In this document: positions 58,101-64,000 of the stretch, in pieces
Layout of the letters: each line of letters starts with the position of its first letter
Position numbering within the stretch: position 1 is the first letter of the stretch
Assembly (NCBI GenBank): GCA_033980235.1
Contig: CM067059.1
Coordinates: 10,798,309 to 10,862,308, forward strand
From: Diadema setosum
Taxonomy: Eukaryota > Echinodermata > Echinoidea > Diadematoida > Diadematidae
DNA: 64,000 nucleotides
Reading direction: 5' to 3'
Made by a program: the position numbers and the translations under genes
The notes under the pieces: model-generated
What the model was told of the DNA's origin: nothing
The model's input: only the letters and a program-made list of their open reading frames with translations
Database searches by the model: none

Positions 58101-61100
58101 CAGACGGAGATATGCAATAACCTTAACTGTCACGCAATGTTCTGTGAAGAGGCTTTTCCTGTTCTTGGTTGGCAAAATATTGACACAGGTCTTTTCCTGT
58201 TTTGGGTAGTTGTAACGCAGAGACTCAAGGAAATCATTTGATTATGTTCATTCTAGATATTAGAGACGCTACAGGGTGTATGTCAGTCAGCATGCCAATA
58301 CAAACAAGATTGCAATATGACCCCTAGGGTTTTATATGACCTCTTCTAATTATGAAGGGGCCTGCAAGAGTTCACCTGAAATTTAGTCGTAGGAATAATT
58401 AAGTGCTTATTTACATCAATGTATGGCTATTTTTCAAACAGTTTTGATACTGGTTTTGTTTCATTTTGAATTTCTGTAATGTTGTGATGGATCTTATCGT
58501 AATTGCATTACTTTTGTAATGATCACTGTGTAGTATTAGTAATATGTTAATATTAGTATTACCATCGACATTAGTGGTACTCTTTGTCCAAGAAGTATTA
58601 TTGTTGTCACCATCAAGTTGTATTTGTATTTGGCATTTCATGGTGAACTGAATTTAATTGCCTTGAGTATCCTGTATCATTTTTGGATGTTTTATTCTTG
58701 ATATTTCCTTTGTAGGAGAAAGTTGTTGGGGCACGCTTTAGTCCTGAGCAGCCAGGTGTCTTCATTGAGGGATACAGATTCAGAGCAGTGGAGCCATACC
58801 TCCTTCCAAAAGTAAGAAGCTGGTTTTGTTTTTTGTTTTGTGTGTGTTTGTTTTGTTTTTCGTTTTTCAATTTCATCCCCGTCAAATGTACACTGCAGTT
58901 GAAATGCTCTCGTTCTTGAATTGCTCTTATGACCAACTGCAACAAATATTCATGCCAACCAACATTCTGTCACTATGTAGCAAATAATTCAGAGGAAAAC
59001 TGGTATGCAGGAATATTGCTAAAAGTAAATGAGGTATAGCCAAGTGATGGGAAGTTAGTTAGATATGAACTGGAGGTGCTTCCAACCTTATACATCAGGC
59101 GAGTCATCATGCTCTTCTGCTTTTCCCCAAAGGATGCTTGAGGCATTATGTTTTTGCAAGGTCTGTCTGTCAAACTTTTTGCAACTTCACCAAAAACCAT
59201 CCCATAGATCGTCTCGGTGTCTGGCCTGGATACGCTACATCAGGTGAAGATGTGCTGATTTAGATTTGGGGGACAGAATCCCTCAGCTTCAGCGGTCAAA
59301 GGTCACCAAGCTATGGCTAATTTTTTTTTTTCATCTTGTCATAGGGTTTTGAGGGAACAATAGTGGTCAACAGCTTCAATAAAGATGACCCATCCACTAC
59401 CCTATACCTAGACAAGGGCGCAACAAACAACGGTGGTGGAGTTATCGACATTCAACAGGTATTTCAGCAAGGCAACATCAAGTTTTGCTTGAAATGGAGC
59501 TGATTTAAGTTTTTTGTTGTTGATGATGTTCTGAAAAAAACATTTTTATTTACAAAATATTTGAATGTAATAAATCTGTTCAAAAAACTTTTGAGAGTAT
59601 CAGATGCTGAATCACTGGCATTTAGTACATTTCCAAATATTTTCTATCAACAATTACATTGTGCAATGAAAACTTTGGACTGTAATGCTTCCTCACTTTA
59701 GTTTTTCTTAAAATATCTATAAAGCCTTGTATATACATTTCAAAGGGATGCTTTGAGACTTCATCATAAATTAAGATGTACATGGTACCATTTTTTTTGT
59801 TTTTGTTTCAACCAGTAACCCACTCTCTCTAGGATTCTTACAAAGAGAAAAACTTTACAAAGAGAAAAAGAATGAATGTTTCAAGTAACATTTTGATGTG
59901 CTTTCTGCCATCCAGTATAGCAGGTACAGTGAGGATAATTCAGACTTTCCCGAAAAGGTTGAGAAACTGGACCGGGGCATGGCAGCTCTTGTTTCAGGAA
60001 ACTTCATCTATAATATTCATGGTGAGTGAAAAAGAAAAAAAGTGAAAAAAACACAGACAATAATGCTCTTATTTTGAAAATACAAGATATGATTATGTTG
60101 CAAAATCCATCAAGGTCAGATATCAAAGGGCACTGACCTATGACCAAAACTGTAATATATTGAATGGTCATTAAAATGTAATTTAAGTTTAGTCATACTT
60201 TTATAACAAAGGGTCGTTTCTGACAACCAGGAAGCATACCTGAAGCCCATCCCAAGTAACTAATAGTTGCAAACTGGATAAAAACACATATTATAGAATC
60301 AAGTAAAATGACTCTCTTGTTGTTAGGTCCTCAAGGAGAAAATATCTGTGAATTTTGAATTATATAATCAAACTGATCAATGTACTAGTCACTTTATTGA
60401 CAAATGTTTCAAGTGATTTGAAGAACAATGCAAATGTTATGCAAAGATTAGGATACTGCATAGATTACAAAATAGGTCTTCCAAAACATGATTACATGAA
60501 TACTTTAGGAAACAAAGGAATTGAAGGTGTGTATTTTGTAACAATTTGATATTGCATAGCCTTTCAAGTGATGAACAGAATCAGATGTTTGGTAAAGATT
60601 GAGTTGGTAATATCTTTTGTCAAATACAGAGCCCAACAAGTTGACTGGCTGGATGAACGTCAGTGATGAACAGTCGTCAAAATGGCGAGTGAAGATGGCT
60701 AATGAGACAAAGGCCCTCGAGTTAGAGGCCGCCACCTATGGTGACTTACTTCTCCTGGATGTTGTAGACACATACAGGAACATCCCTTCCAAAATGCTGC
60801 AATTCTATGAGTGGTAAGTTCTTCATCAGTTCTGTAGGCTGAGGCAAGAAGGATTGATTTTGTTTTCAGAATGCTTAAATGAATGTATAATTGTGACATT
60901 GAAACAGCGCATTTTATTGTTATGTTATCAATTGTCAACAGATTCTCTATCTTCAAGAGAACATTACTCTAAATAAAAGCAGGAATCAAAAGTCAGTATC
61001 ACAGTGAAAATTTGAGTTTAAAAAAAAAATATAACAGATATTGAGAACATTTGACCATTTTAATGTCATTTTTTTATCCAACACATTGACCTATTGGCAT

Positions 61101-63638
61101 GTCAGGTTTACTCCTTTTATTCTACAGCTTCCTTGCAACAAGTCTTTTTTTTTAAAGACTTTAATGCAAGTGTCACAAGTATTTTCTGTATTTATAAAAA
61201 CAAACTAATCAGAGGCAACACAAAGATGAATATTTTTAAGAGCCAGACTTCCACCTCATTGCTTGATAATATATTTGTGATATTTACAAGTGGGAACAAT
61301 GTTAAAGGGACTGTACAGTCCTGGTTGAGTTGGGGATTCATGTTTTGAACATTCCTAAGTGAGATAATGAGAAACCTCTTATGAAATATGAAAGGGCATG
61401 TAATTTTAAGAAGGATTCAACTATTATTTGATAAAAATTGGTTTTCAAATGGCGGAGATATCCAAAAAAGTGATAATAATAAAAGGCAACAGGCCACACC
61501 TTTTATTAGGATCTCTGTTTCACCTTGTTTTTGGATATCTCAGCCATTTCAAAACCGATTTTCATCAAATAAACTTTTGATACCCCTTAGAATTGCATGC
61601 TCTTTGACATCTCATAGAGTGGTTTCTGAATATCTCGTAAAATGTTAAAAGTTAAAATCCTCACCTCGACCAGAACTGTACACACCCTTTAATATTTCCA
61701 AGTGGATTTTGGAAAGAGGTGGTCCCTGGAGTCATTTTATAGCTATGAACAAGTTCTGTATGCCCCCTAATATATTACTGTGGATTGTTACACAGTGCTT
61801 ATCAATGTTAAGTTTATTCTTTAACTCTGACCTTGCGTCACAAAACCAACAAAAAGTCGCCAGACATGGATTTTTTGGCAAGGGGAGATTCTGAAAGAGA
61901 AAGACTCTAAGCTTTAAAATGATGTATAACTCAATTCATATGGACTCTGCTAATCTATCTAAATATTGGGAAGAAAACACACACTTTGGAAAAGTGTGTA
62001 CTGAGGAAAAGAGGCTCTGAAATATATAGGATCTATTCAAGCTCCAATCTTCCCAAGCCATGTTCTGTGCAATAAATGGAGGGGGGATATAAATTCCATA
62101 AGAACAATGAATTATCTCATTAAGCTGAATATGAGTATGCTCTTCTATGAAACTTTTTTTTTTTTATCCATGACTAATACCAACTCAAATGTTTAGAGTT
62201 GAAGTGAAGTGTGTAAAGGGTTTTTTTTTTTTTTAAGAACTTAAATGGGGACTCTAAACTAATCACAGTATTTTACAAAATGAAAATGTGTTCTAGAAAA
62301 ACTGCTAAAAACACAGTTTCCTATTTGTTTTATGATCCCACACTTTAAAAAATGTAGAAGAACTGCTCTTTCAGAAAATATGAAAAACTTTAGAGTGACT
62401 AGGTTTACACATTTCTTCTATCTGGCTTGAGTCCTCACAAAAAAAAAAAAAAAAAAAAAAATCAGGGCACGTGACTTTTTATTGGTTTTGTGATGCACAG
62501 TCACTTATGTCTTGGTTTTTCAAAAATGCAGGCTGGTGCAATTAAACCATATAGAATATGCCATCAAGACGGATGACGATGTCTTCATGAACATTGATCA
62601 CATTATGCAGGTATGTAGATACACATCTTATCAATTTCTTTCTGTAATGATTAAGATAATTCCATGTTTGGAGGGTGTCTCATGCCATCTTATGTTTTCA
62701 TGTCCTTCAAAACCTTTACTGACATTCTTCATATACCGGTATTGGTTGTGGTACTGTATATGCTGTTATTTTCACGTACAGATATTTTCGCTAATGATGA
62801 GGCCATAGACATTTTCGCAAGACGTTGTTTTCGCGAATTGACGCTTACGTTAATGCACTATTAACAGGGCGCATAGAGACATTTTCGTGTGTTGTTAAAT
62901 TCGCGATCCAACTGCGATTCGCGAAATTCGCGAAAATTATTAAACCCTCGCGAAAATAACAGCTTATACAGTAATTCAAAGATGTCTATATGTTCGTAGT
63001 GAAGTCTGAAAGTGCTAAAGCAGATGAAGGTCATTAACCCATTGAGGACAGGCTGATTTTGCTACAACATGCGTTTCCCATAGACACCTGCCCAAGTATA
63101 CTCAGGACTCATCATCAACGGGTTAAGGGTCAAAATTTTAATGTAACTATTTACCCAATGAATGAGTAATATGTTTTCTTGCATCACTGTCAGTACATAA
63201 TGCAGGAAAACAATACACTCGACAAAATGTGGGCAAAATAGATTGGAAGTTGATATCATTTGATGGGGCAAGTTTTGAGTGCATTGTATTTTCTGTGTAT
63301 TCGAAAACACAAGGAGGGAGTTTATATTTCATGGATCAATTAAGAGTTTGTCAAGCTTAACTTAACCAATTTACGAAAAACTTGAAACCTACCGGTGAAG
63401 AGAGTAGAAAATAATCCCACCCATTTAAAATGATGATATTATAATCCTAGCATTTCACCATGAACAAGTTCCCTGAACCCAAACTGTGGTGGGGTCAGTT
63501 CCGCACCGGCTGGGCCGTGGAGCACCATGGGAAGTGGGCGGAGCATGACTACCAATCCCCAGTGTACCCCTCCTTTGCCTGTGGGTCAGGCAGTCTGATG
63601 AGCATGGACCTAGTAAGGTGGATTGCCAGCAACTCCAG
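50229..63638 (+). CDS. B3GALNT2: B3GALNT2, beta-1,3-N-acetylgalactosaminyltransferase 2 (eleven coding exons; C-terminus outside window)
   Basis: GT31-family type II membrane enzyme that adds beta-1,3-GalNAc to GlcNAc on O-mannose of alpha-dystroglycan (core M3) in the ER. Exons: 50229-50337, 51138-51270, 52715-52806, 55735-55823, 57366-57467, 58716-58811, 59345-59458, 59916-60021, 60630-60813, 62532-62610, 63451-63638. Phases agree, giving about 430 residues of the roughly 500 expected. A signal anchor (SVLVAIGVALAVIVV) is at about 6-20. Then come ILSARDHFEQR..RDTW, DPYSCSPLNIT, the insert typical of B3GALNT2 (GFEGTIVVNS, NGGGV), LLLLDVVDTYRNIP, the DxD metal site TDDDVF (about 355-360), WWGQFR and FACGSGSLM. 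The human ending (QGEDVSMGIW onwards) is not in 63639-64000. The exon 11 acceptor (CCTAG|CATTTC) is weaker than the others but is in phase. Confidence 0.95.
51832..52124. repeat. 99-bp perfect inverted repeat between two (TA)n tracts
   Basis: Arms 51832-51930 and 52026-52124 are identical in opposite orientation, separated by 95 bp; (TA)n tracts lie outside at 51718-51790 and 52131-52185. Each arm reads CTGTTACCCTGAGGA-AGATCC-GTGCAA-GGGTC-GAAAA outward. The stem/loop and GAAA order resemble part of a hammerhead ribozyme core, as found in Penelope-like elements. In B3GALNT2 intron 2. Confidence 0.7.
53542..54318. mobile_element. Large head-to-head foldback repeat of about 780 bp
   Basis: TATGTCAACAAAAAATTAC at the left and GTAATTTTTTGGGGGGACATA at the right. 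Arms of about 340 bp are imperfect inverted copies: CTTACAGAAAACCCCATTC / GAATGGGGTTTTCTGTAAG; TCTGTCTATTATTCACACAC / GTGTGTGAATAATAGACAGA. The centre (GTAATTTTTGGGGGACC ... CACCCCAAAAATTAC) repeats the terminal motif, as if two copies met head to head. In B3GALNT2 intron 3. Confidence 0.75.
54625..54803. mobile_element. MITE with CAGAGGCAGATCCAG / CTGGATCCGCCACTG ends
   Basis: CAG-GGC inverted ends flanked by a 5-bp duplication CATTG (54620-54624, 54804-54808). The arms then enter G- and C-homopolymer runs. The ends resemble hAT-like CAGTGGCGG termini, although hAT elements usually make 8-bp duplications. In B3GALNT2 intron 3. Confidence 0.7.
55202..55585. mobile_element. TTAA-flanked foldback MITE, family A copy 2
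   Basis: Same element as 6893-7257 with the same ends and TTAA at both borders (55202-55205, 55582-55585). It sits in B3GALNT2 intron 3. It carries a small internal duplication (ACTTGAATATGAGACCGTT twice, about 55418-55455) that accounts for its greater length. The very high similarity to copy 1 suggests recent activity. Confidence 0.88.
55992..56071. mobile_element. 80-bp mini-element with TTAACCCGTTCC ends
   Basis: TTAACCCGTTCCATGC ... CATATGGAACGGGTTAA: inverted termini of about 12 bp and TTAA at both borders. It shares CCCATAGAC with the element at 63034. In B3GALNT2 intron 4. Confidence 0.65.
56429..57185. mobile_element. Non-autonomous piggyBac-like element with TTAACCCTA ends
   Basis: Left end TTAACCCTAAAAAGACGGGG, right end CCCCAGTCTTTTTAGGGTTAA, TTAA at both borders. 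The first nine bases match the piggyBac end TTAACCCTA, and TTAA is the piggyBac target. The subterminal zones are long G/C runs around CCTAAAGG and CCTTTTAGG. About 757 bp in B3GALNT2 intron 4. No transposase reading frame was recognised. Confidence 0.78.
61302..61692. mobile_element. TTAA-flanked MITE, family B
   Basis: Ends TTAAAGGGACTGTACAGTCC and ...AGAACTGTACACACCCTTTAA, TTAA at both borders. Long imperfect inverted arms share GAGATAATGAGAAACC, AATTGCATGCTCTTT and GATATCC blocks. In B3GALNT2 intron 9. A diverged copy is at 48790-49078. Confidence 0.8.
62752..62973. mobile_element. TA-bordered MITE with CTGTATATGCTGTTATTTTC ends
   Basis: Inverted ends TACTGTATATGCTGTTATTT and AAATAACAGCTTATACAGTA. 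The interior is rich in TTCGCGAA blocks. 222 bp in B3GALNT2 intron 10. Confidence 0.78.
63034..63126. mobile_element. 93-bp mini-element with TTAACCCATTGA ends
   Basis: TTAACCCATTGAGGAC ... CATCATCAACGGGTTAA with TTAA borders. Similar in size and ends to the 55992 element, and both contain CCCATAGAC. In B3GALNT2 intron 10. Confidence 0.6.
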
Positions 63639-63835
63639 GTATGTTTTGGTTTTTTCCGGGTTACGTCTGTACCAGCCATATTTTTTATTTTATTTATTTT
63701 TTTTTATTTTATTTTTTTTTTTGCAGACATTACATTCTTTCACAGCTATTATCAAACCTGAAAATGGTCCGTCTCACAAAAGCATTTGGGACAACGTTTC
63801 ACTCAGACACTTTGCGCAGTATAAATTTGTGTTAT

Positions 63836-64000
63836 ACAGTGTACTCCCGTTCTAACGAACACGATTATAACGAAATTCCGCTTACAATGAAATAAGAATT
63901 CAGGGCGCAACATTATCCACTCTATGTATTTTTATTTTTTATTTGTTTAGTTATAACGAAATTTCGATAAAACGAAAGAAAACTACCAGTCCCAAGGACT
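63836..64000 (+). mobile_element. Start of a Tigger-like element, cut by the window end
   Basis: TACAGTGTACTCCCGTTCTA followed by repeated ATAACGAAATT blocks, the style of the 24139-25076 termini. Its other end is not in the window. Confidence 0.5.

Noticed and set aside
63727..63855. Possible twelfth B3GALNT2 exon after TTTGCAG
   Set aside because: The reading after this acceptor does not resemble the conserved QGEDVSMG region; the next real exon must be outside the window.

Overview
This window is animal nuclear DNA. It holds four intron-rich protein-coding genes with GT-AG introns and protein sequences closely related to vertebrate orthologues, embedded in AT-rich non-coding DNA packed with short inverted-repeat transposons and microsatellites. 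Protein similarity and repeat style suggest a marine invertebrate deuterostome such as an echinoderm. That placement is an inference; nothing in the window fixes the species.

Gene layout, left to right: (1) MCM5, minus strand, ten coding exons from the start codon at 9306 down to 488, with the C-terminal third beyond the left edge; (2) a COQ8A/ADCK3-type kinase gene, plus strand, fourteen coding exons from 15054 to 29300, complete; (3) an F-box/WD40-repeat gene, minus strand, twelve coding exons from 49929 to 35905, complete by my model; (4) B3GALNT2, plus strand, eleven coding exons from 50229 to 63638, with the C-terminal end beyond the right edge. The order is MCM5 <- -> COQ8A -> <- FBXW <- -> B3GALNT2. 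The FBXW and B3GALNT2 start codons lie only 299 bp apart, so they probably share a bidirectional promoter. The MCM5 upstream region carries an E2F-type site and an E-box. The genes serve unrelated jobs: replication licensing, mitochondrial coenzyme Q synthesis, probable ubiquitin-ligase substrate recognition, and dystroglycan O-mannosyl glycosylation. They look like ordinary neighbours rather than a cluster.

Between and inside the genes I count more than twenty probable non-autonomous DNA transposons, recognised from terminal inverted repeats and often target-site duplications. One group uses TTAA target sites (6893, 47898, 55202, 55992, 56429, 61302, 63034), with one copy having piggyBac-like TTAACCCTA ends. 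Another uses 3-bp duplications and GGCCCGAATTC-like ends (17084, 30392, 31591). A third has TA-flanked pogo/Tigger or mariner-like ends (24139, 25664, 62752, 63836). There is also a truncated non-LTR retrotransposon 3' end (28090-28670, minus).

The most unusual points are: a decayed tandem array made from the stop-codon end of the last FBXW exon; an internal filled/empty-site pair that documents one transposon insertion; nested elements around 11.15-13.0 kb containing six nuclear-receptor DR1-like motifs; a head-to-head 99-bp inverted repeat between (TA)n tracts with a partial hammerhead-like core; and two oppositely oriented CACCTG minisatellites flanking FBXW exons 8-10.
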